From: Flavobacterium sp. 270 | GTDB taxonomy: Bacteria > Bacteroidota > Bacteroidia > Flavobacteriales > Flavobacteriaceae | Reading direction: 5' to 3' | NCBI RefSeq assembly: GCF_004368785.1 | Contig: NZ_SODM01000004.1 | Span: 546,521 to 610,520 of the forward strand | DNA length: 64,000 nt | Part shown: positions 17,804-27,782 of the stretch, piece by piece | Numbering within the stretch: position 1 is the first letter of the stretch | Layout: the number at the start of each line of letters is the position of its first letter | Made by a program: the position numbers and the translations under genes | The notes under the pieces: model-generated | Seen by the model: the letters and a program-made list of their open reading frames with translations, nothing else | What the model was told of the DNA's origin: nothing | Database searches by the model: none

Positions 17804-19786
17804 TTATTCTTCTGATGTAAAAGTGGCTGCAGGCAATCCATTTTTATTAAATAAACTTGCTCCGCTTGCATCAGTCCACGCGTAACGCACATAAACAGGT
17901 TTGGTTATTTTTGCATTAGAAACGATCACTTTATCATCTTGAATTTTTGCTGTTGCCGGAAGAAAAACTTTATCAGCTCCTGCAATTTCAAAACCAGAAA
18001 TTTCTTTATCCGGAGTCGATAAACCGTCTCCAACATTATCAAATTCAACAAGTAATGTATCTCCAGCTAGTTCGTTTTTCTTATACAAAGGCCCTGTAAT
18101 GGTAATCTTTTTTCCATATTCATCGCCTAAAGCAATTGCTGCCAAACGATCGCCAACTGCTTTTTTATTTGGTGGATGAATTGTAGTAAGACTTCCAACA
18201 TCCAGCGTTACAGCCATTCCGGTTTTTGGTGTATTTAAAGCCAGTCTTTGCGCGTTGCGAAGTGCTGCCGATTTTCCTTTTTGATCGCCACCATAATTAT
18301 TGGGAGCCAATTGTACAAAGTAGAACGGAAAATCATAATTCCATTTTGATCTCCAGTCTTTTATCATCGCAGGAAATAAAGTTTTGTATTGTTCTGCCCT
18401 GCCAACATTTGTTTCTCCCTGATACCAAATTGCCCCTTTTATAGTAAAAGGCACCAAAGGATTGATCATCGCATTGTATAATACGGTTGGCGAATTTGAA
18501 TTGTATCGGGAAAGATTTGGGCGTTTAGAAAAATCCTGATGCAAACCGTAAGTATAAAATCTATGATCGGCAATTTCGGCTACAAGGCGGGATTTCCATT
18601 TTCCGTCAAGCGGAATATTTTCGCCTTTATTATTAGACAATACCATAGACCCTACACTTCCGGGACCGCCTGTATCAATAATTCGTATCGCGAGAGTGTT
18701 TGCACCTTTAGTTAATAATGTTTTTGGAATGCTCATTTTTCTTGGTGCATTGGCATAACCGCTTCCGGCTAAACCGCCCACTTTTTTACCGTTTACATAA
18801 ACGGCATCCATATCATCTACAGAAGCAATATCAAGTTGATAATCAGCATTTGGATCATTAATAGTAAATGATTTTCGCAGCCAGATTGCGCCGTCAAATT
18901 CATCGTTTTTTAATCGGTCTATACGTCCCGGAAGTTCCAGCAAGTCCCAATCTGAATCGTCCATTTCGCGCATTGATGCGTTGTAATCATCAAAAACGAT
19001 ATCTTCCCATTCTTTGGTCGTTGCGGGTACAGGTTGTGATTTGCGATTATTAAACCAATCTTTTCTTATAATGGCATTTTCTTTTAATTGAACGATTGGA
19101 TTTTTGAATTCTGTAAATTTTTCTAACGATGCTTCACTTGTCCAGGCTTCTGCGGGCGTACCTCCAACTGCAGACTGAATAATTCCAATTGGCACATGAA
19201 GTTCTTCGTAGAGTTTTTTAGCAAAAAAATACGCTGTCGCACTTACGTTTCCAGAAGTTTTAGGCGAAATAACCTGCCAATTTCCTTGTATTGAATCTAT
19301 TGGCTGAGATGCCAGATTGAGCCCAACTTTCATAAATCTAATATTAGGCAGATCTGATTTTGCAATTTCTTTTTCAGAATCTAAAATAATGTCGTTTGGC
19401 AGCCAGCCCGACAATTGCATTTCCATATTAGACTGTCCGGAAGCAAGCCAAACCTCACCTACTAAAACATCTTTAATAAGCAAAGTTTCGCTGCCACTGG
19501 ATAGATTGATATTGTAAGGTCCGCCAGCTTTTGGTGTCTCTAGTTTTAAAGTCCATTTTCCGGTTTTGTCTGCTGTAGTTTTAGCTTTTTTTCCCCAGCT
19601 GGCAGAAACTGTTACCTCCTTTTGAGGAGTGGTAATTCCCCAAAAAGAAGTATTTTGTTTCTGTTGTAAAACCATGTGATCTGTAAATAAATTAGAGACC
19701 GACAATGTTTTTTTATCATTTATCGCGTGCTGAGCGTTACAAATCAATTGCGAAAAGCAAAGGATAAGAAATACGATTTTTTTCAT
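17804..19786 (-). CDS. Sialate O-acetylesterase-type carbohydrate esterase
   Basis: The 660-residue protein begins with a signal peptide (1-18) and carries the SASA family layout: an N-terminal beta domain (LFTDHMVLQQ), the nucleophile block GEVWLASGQSNMEM near residue 112, a GH2-like beta-sandwich insertion (roughly 270-400, with DDMDAVYVNGKKVGG) and the second catalytic part with GAIWYQGETNVGRAEQ near 452. Members remove O-acetyl groups from sialic acids, pectin or xylan. No sialidase is present here, so de-acetylation of a plant or microbial polysaccharide is more likely. It belongs to the minus-strand run with GH97 (42 bases upstream) and the sugar porter. Confidence 0.88.
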   Translation of the reverse strand: MKKIVFLILCFSQLICNAQHAINDKKTLSVSNLFTDHMVLQQKQNTSFWGITTPQKEVTVSASWGKKAKTTADKTGKWTLKLETPKAGGPYNINLSSGSETLLIKDVLVGEVWLASGQSNMEMQLSGWLPNDIILDSEKEIAKSDLPNIRFMKVGLNLASQPIDSIQGNWQVISPKTSGNVSATAYFFAKKLYEELHVPIGIIQSAVGGTPAEAWTSEASLEKFTEFKNPIVQLKENAIIRKDWFNNRKSQPVPATTKEWEDIVFDDYNASMREMDDSDWDLLELPGRIDRLKNDEFDGAIWLRKSFTINDPNADYQLDIASVDDMDAVYVNGKKVGGLAGSGYANAPRKMSIPKTLLTKGANTLAIRIIDTGGPGSVGSMVLSNNKGENIPLDGKWKSRLVAEIADHRFYTYGLHQDFSKRPNLSRYNSNSPTVLYNAMINPLVPFTIKGAIWYQGETNVGRAEQYKTLFPAMIKDWRSKWNYDFPFYFVQLAPNNYGGDQKGKSAALRNAQRLALNTPKTGMAVTLDVGSLTTIHPPNKKAVGDRLAAIALGDEYGKKITITGPLYKKNELAGDTLLVEFDNVGDGLSTPDKEISGFEIAGADKVFLPATAKIQDDKVIVSNAKITKPVYVRYAWTDASGASLFNKNGLPAATFTSEE

Positions 19787-19828
19787 TTATAAAATTTTTC
19801 CTGAATGAATATTCGATAGTATTAAATC

Positions 19829-21778
19829 TTATTTTTTAGGTGTAAGTCTGGCAGCCCAGCCACCGTTTTTAACCATTTTAAACGAAATTTCCTGACCTTG
19901 TTTTACTTCACTTTCTACACGTTTGTAATCCATTGCCTGTCTTCCGGCGTTGATTCCGTCCTGAAAAGAACTCATATCGTAATTGGTGTTTTTGGCTAAG
20001 AAATCAAGGTTAATTTTAATTTCTCTTTTTTCCTGACTTCCGTTGGTTATTGCGCCAATAAACCATTGATCGCCTTTTCTTTTGGCAACTACCAGATATT
20101 CTCCTGCTTTGGCATCTATGGCAATTGTTTCATCCCAAGTAGTTGGTACTTTGGTAATAAATTCTGTACATTCTTTGTTTTGGTAATAATTGGTCGGATT
20201 ATCTGCCAGCATTTGCAAACCACTTTCAAAAGCGATGTAAAGCGCCATTTGAAAAGTTCTCGTTCCTTTTGCAGCAGCATTTGGTCGGTCGCTGTGATAG
20301 ATTTCCGGCTGCATGTTGATCATGGCTCCCGGCGTAAAATCCATTGGGCCAACTGCGTTTCTCATAAACGGTAAAAATAAACTGTTGTCTACAGTAGCAC
20401 CGCCCATTTGTTCTAAGCCTCTTACACCTTCGTAAGACAAAAGATTTGGATATGCATATTCTAAACCTGCCGGTTTAAACGAACCGTGAAAATCTACAAA
20501 CATTTTATTTTTTGCCGCTTCTTTTACCACACGTTCGTAATAATTTACCATCCATTGGTCGCTGCGATCCATAAAATCGATTTTTACTCCGGCAATTCCC
20601 CAATCGCTAAACGTTTTGAATAACTCAAAATGGTGCTCTACGGTAAGCCAAGTAAGCCAAAGAACAATTTTTACGTTTTTCTTTTTTCCGTATTCAATCA
20701 ATTCAAACAGATCAATATTTGGATTTGGAGTAAAGGGATCTATAGTCGATTTTGCCCAGCCTTCGTCCATAACGATATATGGGATTCCAAAAGTGGAAGC
20801 AAAATCAATGAAGTATTTATAAGTGTCTTCATTAAAACCTGATTCAAAATCAACGTGATACGGCGTTGCACCGTTCCACCATTCCCAGCTTACCTGACCT
20901 GGTTTAATCCAAGACGGATCTTGTATTTTACTGCGTTCTGCCAAATTATACGTCATCGTATTTTCCAGAAGTTGTTTGTCTTCTTTTGTAATGACAAAAT
21001 ATCGCCACGGAAAATTTCTTTTGCCTGTAGTTTTTGCAATATAATCGGCTTGCGAAGTAATTTTCATACTTCTGTCGCCTTCATCTTCAAAAGTTAATGG
21101 CGCTTTCGCGAAAACACCTTTCATTTTATTTGGAGCAATTCCTTTTAAAAACATTGCCGGATAATCCGAAAGATCAGATTCAGAAATTAATATTTTATGA
21201 TCTTGCGAAGTATTGAACAATGCAGGAAGTGTCGCCATTTTCATATTCGAATTAAAATCCTGTGTATTTACTTTTGAATAAGCGTCTTCATACGAAGTTT
21301 TAAAAGAACCAACTTGCTGTAAATGCGCTGTATAATTGTTTGGCGTATTTAGTAGAAATTCTTCATCATAAATAATGTTTTCTGCCGATTTTAGATTGGT
21401 TATAAAACGATACGCGATTCCGTTATTATAAGCTCTAAATTCTACGCTGTAATCTCCTTTAAAATTCAATCTTAAAAGATTGTAATTGTTCTTAACTGTA
21501 CTGAATTTTAACGGAACAACAGGTTTTTCATTAATGTTAATTTGTTCTGTTTTTTTTCCTGTTAGTTTTGGTTGTTTTCCTAAAACGCGGTCTTTTAGTT
21601 TTAAACTTAAACTATTGTTTTCAAAAATGGTTTCGTTTCCTAAAAATACGGAATAGGTTATGCTGTCCTTTAAGTTTATCTGAAGTTTTAAATTTCCGTC
21701 TGGAGAAGATAATGCTTCTTTCTGAGCAAAAGTGCTTAGTGAAAAGAGCATTAGAAGTAAGAAAATGAATTGTTTCAT
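19829..21778 (-). CDS. GH97 alpha-glycosidase, probably the retaining alpha-galactosidase type
   Basis: The 649-residue protein has a signal peptide (1-18) and the GH97 order: N-terminal beta-sandwich (about 20-280), TIM barrel (about 290-560) and C-terminal beta domain. The barrel contains GVKIDFMDRSDQ (about 397-408), which keeps an aspartate at the nucleophile position seen in the retaining branch; inverting SusB-type enzymes lack it and use glutamates further on. Characterised retaining members are alpha-galactosidases. The enzyme would remove terminal alpha-galactose in the periplasm. It is separated from the upstream GH3 gene by 302 bases with a fold-back element, the only large gap in this run apart from those near susD and before GH76. 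Confidence 0.87.
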   Translation of the reverse strand: MKQFIFLLLMLFSLSTFAQKEALSSPDGNLKLQINLKDSITYSVFLGNETIFENNSLSLKLKDRVLGKQPKLTGKKTEQININEKPVVPLKFSTVKNNYNLLRLNFKGDYSVEFRAYNNGIAYRFITNLKSAENIIYDEEFLLNTPNNYTAHLQQVGSFKTSYEDAYSKVNTQDFNSNMKMATLPALFNTSQDHKILISESDLSDYPAMFLKGIAPNKMKGVFAKAPLTFEDEGDRSMKITSQADYIAKTTGKRNFPWRYFVITKEDKQLLENTMTYNLAERSKIQDPSWIKPGQVSWEWWNGATPYHVDFESGFNEDTYKYFIDFASTFGIPYIVMDEGWAKSTIDPFTPNPNIDLFELIEYGKKKNVKIVLWLTWLTVEHHFELFKTFSDWGIAGVKIDFMDRSDQWMVNYYERVVKEAAKNKMFVDFHGSFKPAGLEYAYPNLLSYEGVRGLEQMGGATVDNSLFLPFMRNAVGPMDFTPGAMINMQPEIYHSDRPNAAAKGTRTFQMALYIAFESGLQMLADNPTNYYQNKECTEFITKVPTTWDETIAIDAKAGEYLVVAKRKGDQWFIGAITNGSQEKREIKINLDFLAKNTNYDMSSFQDGINAGRQAMDYKRVESEVKQGQEISFKMVKNGGWAARLTPKK

Positions 21779-22080
21779 TATGGTTTATTTTAATTTTTAG
21801 TTTTTAGGCTCAATTTTTTTGAATTGCCTCCAGCTTTAGCTGGAGGTTATTATTTGATTTTAGATAAGGCTTTAGCCAAATATCCATAGTTTGGCTAAAG
21901 CCAATTCATATCGATTTATATTGATCTCCAGCTAAAGCTGGAGGCTATTCATATTTTACAAAACACATTTCTATGTGTTTAATTTTTCTCGCAGATTTAG
22001 CAGATTACGGAGATCTTTTTTAATCTTTTTAATCTTTTTAATCTTTTATCTCGATCGTTATCGGGAGTGTCAAAAAAATA
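21779..22080. other. Intergenic region with fold-back element and AT-rich tail
   Basis: This 302-base gap inside the minus-strand PUL holds the nested palindrome described at 21826-21945, then a small hairpin AAACACAT / ATGTGTTT (21961-21980) and, from about 21989, CTCGCAGATTTAGCAGATTA and four TTTTTAATC-like repeats. The last pieces resemble, in inverted orientation, sequence near 60545-60570. No gene is seen. Confidence 0.6.
21826..21945. repeat. Nested fold-back element 1
   Basis: The outer arms GCCTCCAGCTTTAGCTGGAG (21826-21845) and CTCCAGCTAAAGCTGGAGGC (21926-21945) are perfect 20-bp reverse complements; each arm is itself nearly palindromic. Between them GGCTTTAGCCAAA (21868-21880) pairs perfectly with TTTGGCTAAAGCC (21890-21902). 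This order resembles a REP/BIME or a small MITE-like element rather than a terminator. Confidence 0.85.
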
Positions 22081-24585
22081 TTAATTGACTTTAATTGTCT
22101 TTTGCAGTTTAATATCTTGCGATGAAGAACCCACTAAAATTCCGAAATCGCCCGGATCAAAACCAAATGCTTTTTGAGCGGTTTTGAAATAAGAAAAAGC
22201 TGCTTCGTCTAAATCGATGGTAACTTTTTTGGTTTCACCTGATTTTAAAAATACTTTCGAGAATCCTTTTAATTCTTTCGCTGGACGAATAACTGGACAA
22301 ACAGGATCGCTTACATATAATTCTGCTACTTCTGCTCCATCAACTTTACCTGTATTTTTAACATCAAAAGTTACTGTTGCTGCAATTTTAGCATCGTTTT
22401 GTTTTAAATCTACTTTTAGGTTTGAATAGGTAAAAGTGGTGTACGATAACCCGAAACCAAACGGAAACATTGGCTCTACTTTCTTGGTGTCGTAATAGCG
22501 ATATCCTAACATTAATTCTTCTTTGTAAGGCACTCGCATATCTTTATCCGTATCATAATAGTTTTTATTGGTAGGATTGTCTGCCCATTCTTTTTCAAAA
22601 CTTACCGGAAGTTTTCCACTCGGATTTACTAAACCAAGCAATATTTCTGCAACGGCAGTTCCGCCTTCTTGTCCCGGATAAAAAGCATGTACTAAACCTT
22701 TTACTTTAGAAAGCCACGGTGTCATGTGTACATTTCCACCTGCATTTAAAACTACAATTGTATTCGGATTTGCTTTTGTTACTTTATCAATAAGCGTTTC
22801 ATCCATTTCAAGAAGTTCAAAAGGTCGGTCTGAACCTTCGTGTTCAATTTGAAGATTAAAACCAATACAAACTATTGCCACGTCAGATTCTGATGCCATT
22901 TTTATCGCATCGTTATAGTTTTCGTCTGTTGGCTCGTACCATGCAAATCTGATGGAAGCGTCTCCGCCAGATTCAAAATATTCCAGTTTAATGCTATATT
23001 CTTTACCAGCCTCAAGATGTATCATTTTATTGGTGATAATTGGGCTTTGTTCTTTCCAGAGATCCATTACTTTTTCGCCGTTTACCCATAGACGATAACC
23101 ATCGTCGCCTTGTACGGTAAATTTATAATCGGTCGTTTTGGTTGGTTTAATAATCCCTGTATAACGAGCGGAGAAATTATCCTGTCCGATTCCTTCGATT
23201 CCGGGAGTCTGCACCCATTCGTTATCGATTATTTTTTCGATTCTTACGCCATTTGGTTTTCCTTCGAGATTTCTGTTATTGAAATATTCTGCAGTTAAAC
23301 CAACTGTGTTTAGATCTGAATTGGTGTAAAAAACAGATTTTGAAGCAAGAGAATTTAAACTTGGAATTCCCATTGTATAATTTACCTCAACACCTTTGGC
23401 TAGTTTTTTTAATCCTTCTAAAGTACTTACCGAATGAAAAGGTGTTGTTCTAGAACTTCCTCCACCTGTATTGTAGGTATCTCCATTTGGTCCTATTATG
23501 GCAATTTTCTTTGTTTTTGAAAGTTGCAAAGGCAATATATTACCCTGATTTTTTAATAATACGATACCGCCTCTTGCTAAATCTAATGCGACTGCAGCAC
23601 TTGCAGGATCATCATTTGGGATTGATTCTATTAATTGCGGACGATCGAAAAAGCCATACGTAAAGCAAACTCTTAAAATTCTGGTTACTTTCTCGTTGAT
23701 CATGGCTTCGGTAATTTCTCCTCTTTTAAAAGCCGGAAGAAGAACCTCTGGTTTCATAAAAGCGTTTCCTGGCATTTCTAAATCTGTTCCTCCTTTAAAA
23801 GCTGCTAAACCGTCATGAACGCCGCCCCAATCTGACATTAGAATTCCTTTGAAACCCCATTGTTCTTTTAAGATGACATTGTTCAAATAATTATTGTGTG
23901 ATGCCTGAACTCCGTTTACTAAATTATAACTGTTCATTACGGCACCAACATTTGCTTTTTGTACGGCTGCCTTAAACGCTGGAAGATAGATTTCTCTTAA
24001 GGTACGTTCGTCAATATCAGAACTTATATTGTTTCTGTCGTATTCTTCATTATTGGCAGCAAAATGTTTTACTGTTGCTACTACGCCTTTGCTTTGTACA
24101 CCGGTTATGTAACTTACTACGAGACTGGAAGAAAGATAAGGGTCTTCGCCCAAATATTCGAAGTTTCTTCCTGCCATTGGCGCACGTGCGATATTGACTC
24201 CGGGAGCTAATAAAAAGTTTACATTTCTGGATCTGCAATCGTTTCCTAGTGCAGCGCCTAAACGATAATTTAGTGCATTATCCCAAGTGGCGGCATTTAA
24301 AATACTTGCCGGATAAGCGGTACTTTTTCCGTGAGTGTTTGTTCCTGTTGGGCCATCGGTCATTTTAAAGGATGGAACTCCAAGCCTTGCAATGGGCTTG
24401 GTGTACATCCAGTCTTTACCGTTTATAAAATCAACTTTTTCTTCTAAAGTCATTTTGGATACTAAATCTGAAACCCTTGATTCAACAGGCGCTTTTGGAT
24501 CTTTGTAAACTTGGGCTTTCGTATTTTGTGTGCTTGCAGCTACCAGAAGGAAGGCTATGCAAATTTTTTGTATTCTTTTCATCAA
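22081..24585 (-). CDS. GH3 beta-glycosidase with PA14 insertion
   Basis: The 834-residue protein has a signal peptide (about 1-24), a GH3 N-terminal barrel with KHFAANNEE (173-181) and the nucleophile Asp252 in MSDWGG, and a GH3 C-terminal sandwich that is interrupted by a PA14 domain (about 428-552, GLTAEYFNNRNLEGKP to IRFAWYEP). A fibronectin-III-like domain ends the protein. PA14-containing GH3 enzymes act on beta-glucosides and related short oligosaccharides, the PA14 shaping the substrate entrance. The sequence starts MMKRI; the first Met is used. It follows the GH2 gene with only two bases between them, so the two are co-transcribed. Confidence 0.9.
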   Translation of the reverse strand: MMKRIQKICIAFLLVAASTQNTKAQVYKDPKAPVESRVSDLVSKMTLEEKVDFINGKDWMYTKPIARLGVPSFKMTDGPTGTNTHGKSTAYPASILNAATWDNALNYRLGAALGNDCRSRNVNFLLAPGVNIARAPMAGRNFEYLGEDPYLSSSLVVSYITGVQSKGVVATVKHFAANNEEYDRNNISSDIDERTLREIYLPAFKAAVQKANVGAVMNSYNLVNGVQASHNNYLNNVILKEQWGFKGILMSDWGGVHDGLAAFKGGTDLEMPGNAFMKPEVLLPAFKRGEITEAMINEKVTRILRVCFTYGFFDRPQLIESIPNDDPASAAVALDLARGGIVLLKNQGNILPLQLSKTKKIAIIGPNGDTYNTGGGSSRTTPFHSVSTLEGLKKLAKGVEVNYTMGIPSLNSLASKSVFYTNSDLNTVGLTAEYFNNRNLEGKPNGVRIEKIIDNEWVQTPGIEGIGQDNFSARYTGIIKPTKTTDYKFTVQGDDGYRLWVNGEKVMDLWKEQSPIITNKMIHLEAGKEYSIKLEYFESGGDASIRFAWYEPTDENYNDAIKMASESDVAIVCIGFNLQIEHEGSDRPFELLEMDETLIDKVTKANPNTIVVLNAGGNVHMTPWLSKVKGLVHAFYPGQEGGTAVAEILLGLVNPSGKLPVSFEKEWADNPTNKNYYDTDKDMRVPYKEELMLGYRYYDTKKVEPMFPFGFGLSYTTFTYSNLKVDLKQNDAKIAATVTFDVKNTGKVDGAEVAELYVSDPVCPVIRPAKELKGFSKVFLKSGETKKVTIDLDEAAFSYFKTAQKAFGFDPGDFGILVGSSSQDIKLQKTIKVN

Positions 24586-24587
24586 TT

Positions 24588-27500
24588 TTAATTTAAATCA
24601 ATTTCATAATTAAATGACGTTGCTTTTGCATATACTCTATATTGTTCTAATGGTCTAGGGCCACAGCCGTTAGAACCTACGCCTAATGTTTGATGGCTGA
24701 CACATAAAACAGTTCCTTTACTTTTTGGCAGGTCTATTTTGTATTCAACCGGATCCATTTCTTCATCGCTGTACGGAAGTGCAGAAACCTGCAGTAAAGA
24801 ATCTACTTGTTTGATGCCTAATTTTGTTCCTAGATTGGAGCTTAGATTTACCCAGCGAACATCTTCATGGTTACCACATTCCATTGGTTTTTCGTAGGGT
24901 GTCATTTGGTCTTTTACAGAACTGGAATAATATCCAACGTCAAAACCGCTTTTACGATCTGCATAGTTTTCTACTGGTCCGCGTCCTAAATAATCCATTT
25001 TGTCTAAATCATTATTTAAGAACATTCTAACGCCAATTCTTGCCAAAACGAAGTCCGGTTTAGCACCAGGAAAACTTACATCATTGCTCACTTTTATAAT
25101 TCCGTTTCCGTTAATGGTATAAATTGCATGATGCACAACTGTAAAGTTTTCTTTTCCAGTTCCGGTTAAGTTTACCGTTATTTCGATTACATCAGGAGAA
25201 ACTTGTTTGGTTTTTACTTCATTCGTTACCCATGAAATATTTCTTAAACCATATTTAACCCAGTCGCGGTATGCCCACATATCGTCTGTCTGGTGTGGCG
25301 CACGCCATAAATGAAGCATTGGACCACCATTTTCCTGCAACATATTTTCGCCGCCTTTTTCAAATTTTGTAAAAGTGCCTTTTGTTTTATCAAAATCAAG
25401 ACTAAAATCTGCACCTTTTACACTAACAATACTTTTTGTATCGTTTAAAGTCAATTTACCTCCCGAAGTTGTATTTTTTGCAGCTGGCACTGGCACTTTT
25501 AATTCAAACTGCTGCCATGCAACTTCAAAACCTTTCTCTGCCCATTTCTCCTCTTTTGCAAGTTGAAATGAAACTCTTAAAAAGTATTCTGCACCCGGTT
25601 TAGGACTTATTGTAAATGGTATTTTGATATCTTTTTCTGCACCGGGATTGATTGTTCCTACTGCTAAATCGCCAGAAGATATAGGCAGTCCATTTTCTGT
25701 TAATTCCCATTTGGCAGTTAACCCTTCAAGGTTAAGAAACTGATAGCGGTTCTTTATAGTCACTACGCCATTTTTAACGTCTTTATTTAGAACGCTAATC
25801 CATTGATATGCGTGTTTTAATTCCGGGAAATGTGGTTTAGGAGTTCTGTTGGAAAACACAACGCCTTTATGAATAAAATATCTGTCATTTGGAAATTCGC
25901 CAAAACCACCGCCAAAAGCTGTAATTGGATGTTTAGGATCACGATTGTTGTAAATTCCCTGATCCTGCCATTCCCAAATAGCACCTCCAAGCAATTCCGG
26001 ATATTTGTCAAACGCTTCATTGTATAAATCAACAGATCCCATTGAGTTGAACATGGCATGGGCATATTCGCACAAGTAAAAAGGCTTAGTAAGTGTATTG
26101 TCTTTTGCGTGTTCTATCATCGGCGCTATTTGCGTATACATCTGACTGTCTATATCAGCTGGATTTTTTGCACCAATACCAAAACCTTCGTAATGTGTAG
26201 GACGGTCTGGATCTATTTTTTTAATTTCTGCTAAAGCCGCTCTAAAATTGCTTCCGCCATTTCCATTTTCATTACCCAAAGACCAAATTAGGACTGAAGG
26301 ATGGTTTTTAAAATTTTGCACGTTAGCCACATTACGGTCAATAATAGCTGCTTTTATAGTTGGCACTTCATTAAACTGATTCTGTTCTTCGTGACATTCA
26401 ACGTTTGCTTCTGCAACAAGATAAATTCCGTATTCGTCACAAAGCTCGTACCATCTTGGATTATCAGAATAATGACTTGTACGTACGTGATTACTGTTGG
26501 TTTGTTTGATTAATATGATGTCCTGAATCATTTGTTCATCTGTTACAGCATGACCTTTATCAGGAAAATTTTCATGACGATTGACGCCTTTTAGTTTTAT
26601 TGGTGTGCCGTTTACTAAAAATAAACGTCCTTTTATTTCTATTTCTCTAAAACCTGTGCGCGAAGACAGGGTTTCTACTGTTTTTTTGCCATCAGTTAAA
26701 GTAAGTACTGTCGTGTATAAGTTTGGAGTTTCTGCAGTCCACTTCTTTGGATTGCTTACATTAAAAGTAATATCAATTGCTACTTCTTCACCGGGTTTTA
26801 AAGCGGGAATCATTTTTTTACCAGTTGATGTGCTTACAGGTGTTTCGCCATCAAACAAAGAAGCTGTAAGTTCTTGCGGCTTCGTTTTTTTACTTCCATA
26901 ATTTTTTACTTTAGCAGTAACCGTAACCTCAGCATTACGATATTGGGCATCCAGATTCGTTTTAATAAAATAATCTCGAATGTGCTCTTGCGGAGCGCTC
27001 CAAAGTGTTACACTTCTAAAAATGCCGCTTAGTCGCCACATGTCCTGATTTTCAAGATAACTTCCGCTTGTAAATCGATACACCTCAACTGCTACTGTAT
27101 TTTTGCCAGGCTTAACATATTTAGTAAGGTCAAATTCTGCAGCATTTCTACTGTTCACACTGTATCCCACTTTCTTTCCGTTTACCCAAATAAAGAAACC
27201 AGCATCTACCCCGTCAAATGTTATAAATATTCGACGGTCTTTCCAGTTTTCAGGAAGATCAAAATCACGTCGGTAACTGCCCACAGGATTTCTTTCTGTA
27301 AAATTGGTGTATTTTTCAGATGGAGTTCCCATTACATGTGGAAAGTCTTTTTTGAAAATATAGGTGAAATTACTATAGTTTGGTGTTCCATAACCTTCAA
27401 CCTGCCAGTTAGAAGGGACGTTTATTTCTTTCCAGCCCGATACATCGTAATCTGTTTTATAAAAATTAGACGGACGTTTTTGAGGCCAGTCCACCCAATT

Positions 27501-27782
27501 AAATTTCCACATACCATTCAAACTTTTGCTGTAAGTTGATGCGTGTCTGTCTGCCTTTAACGCTTCCTGAAGGGAACCGTATGGCATTAGTGTTGCGTGT
27601 GCAGGTTCTTTGTTAATTCCTATGTTTTCTGGATCTTCGATTTCTTTAGGAACTTTTGCAGTATCCTGAGCGGATAATTTTACTTCTGTCTTCTGAAAAG
27701 CAAAACCGGAATTTTGACTCAGTACCAGCATTAGAAGGAATAAAATTTTGGTGTTTTGACTTTTTAATATTTGCTGAAACAT
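24588..27782 (-). CDS. GH2 beta-galactosidase, LacZ type
   Basis: The 1064-residue protein has an N-terminal signal segment (about 10-29) and full LacZ-like order: sugar-binding domain (from about 55), immunoglobulin-like domain, TIM barrel and C-terminal beta-galactosidase small chain with a DUF4981-type domain. The acid/base is Glu505 in IWSLGNENGNGG and the nucleophile Glu572 in FYLCEYAHAM. The LacZ segments GVNRHE (399-404) and RTSHYSDNP (434-442) are intact. It would remove beta-galactose, or a close sugar, from oligosaccharides in the periplasm. It starts 406 bases after susD and is followed directly by GH3. Confidence 0.92.
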   Translation of the reverse strand: MFQQILKSQNTKILFLLMLVLSQNSGFAFQKTEVKLSAQDTAKVPKEIEDPENIGINKEPAHATLMPYGSLQEALKADRHASTYSKSLNGMWKFNWVDWPQKRPSNFYKTDYDVSGWKEINVPSNWQVEGYGTPNYSNFTYIFKKDFPHVMGTPSEKYTNFTERNPVGSYRRDFDLPENWKDRRIFITFDGVDAGFFIWVNGKKVGYSVNSRNAAEFDLTKYVKPGKNTVAVEVYRFTSGSYLENQDMWRLSGIFRSVTLWSAPQEHIRDYFIKTNLDAQYRNAEVTVTAKVKNYGSKKTKPQELTASLFDGETPVSTSTGKKMIPALKPGEEVAIDITFNVSNPKKWTAETPNLYTTVLTLTDGKKTVETLSSRTGFREIEIKGRLFLVNGTPIKLKGVNRHENFPDKGHAVTDEQMIQDIILIKQTNSNHVRTSHYSDNPRWYELCDEYGIYLVAEANVECHEEQNQFNEVPTIKAAIIDRNVANVQNFKNHPSVLIWSLGNENGNGGSNFRAALAEIKKIDPDRPTHYEGFGIGAKNPADIDSQMYTQIAPMIEHAKDNTLTKPFYLCEYAHAMFNSMGSVDLYNEAFDKYPELLGGAIWEWQDQGIYNNRDPKHPITAFGGGFGEFPNDRYFIHKGVVFSNRTPKPHFPELKHAYQWISVLNKDVKNGVVTIKNRYQFLNLEGLTAKWELTENGLPISSGDLAVGTINPGAEKDIKIPFTISPKPGAEYFLRVSFQLAKEEKWAEKGFEVAWQQFELKVPVPAAKNTTSGGKLTLNDTKSIVSVKGADFSLDFDKTKGTFTKFEKGGENMLQENGGPMLHLWRAPHQTDDMWAYRDWVKYGLRNISWVTNEVKTKQVSPDVIEITVNLTGTGKENFTVVHHAIYTINGNGIIKVSNDVSFPGAKPDFVLARIGVRMFLNNDLDKMDYLGRGPVENYADRKSGFDVGYYSSSVKDQMTPYEKPMECGNHEDVRWVNLSSNLGTKLGIKQVDSLLQVSALPYSDEEMDPVEYKIDLPKSKGTVLCVSHQTLGVGSNGCGPRPLEQYRVYAKATSFNYEIDLN

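Noticed and set aside
17804..19786. Sialic acid use, suggested by the sialate O-acetylesterase name
   Set aside because: No sialidase, NanA/NanE or sialic transporter is in the window; family members also act on plant polysaccharides.
21961..22050. Tandem TTTTTAATC repeats, considered as a CRISPR or satellite
   Set aside because: Unit is too short and without spacers; it is a simple AT-rich run next to a fold-back element.
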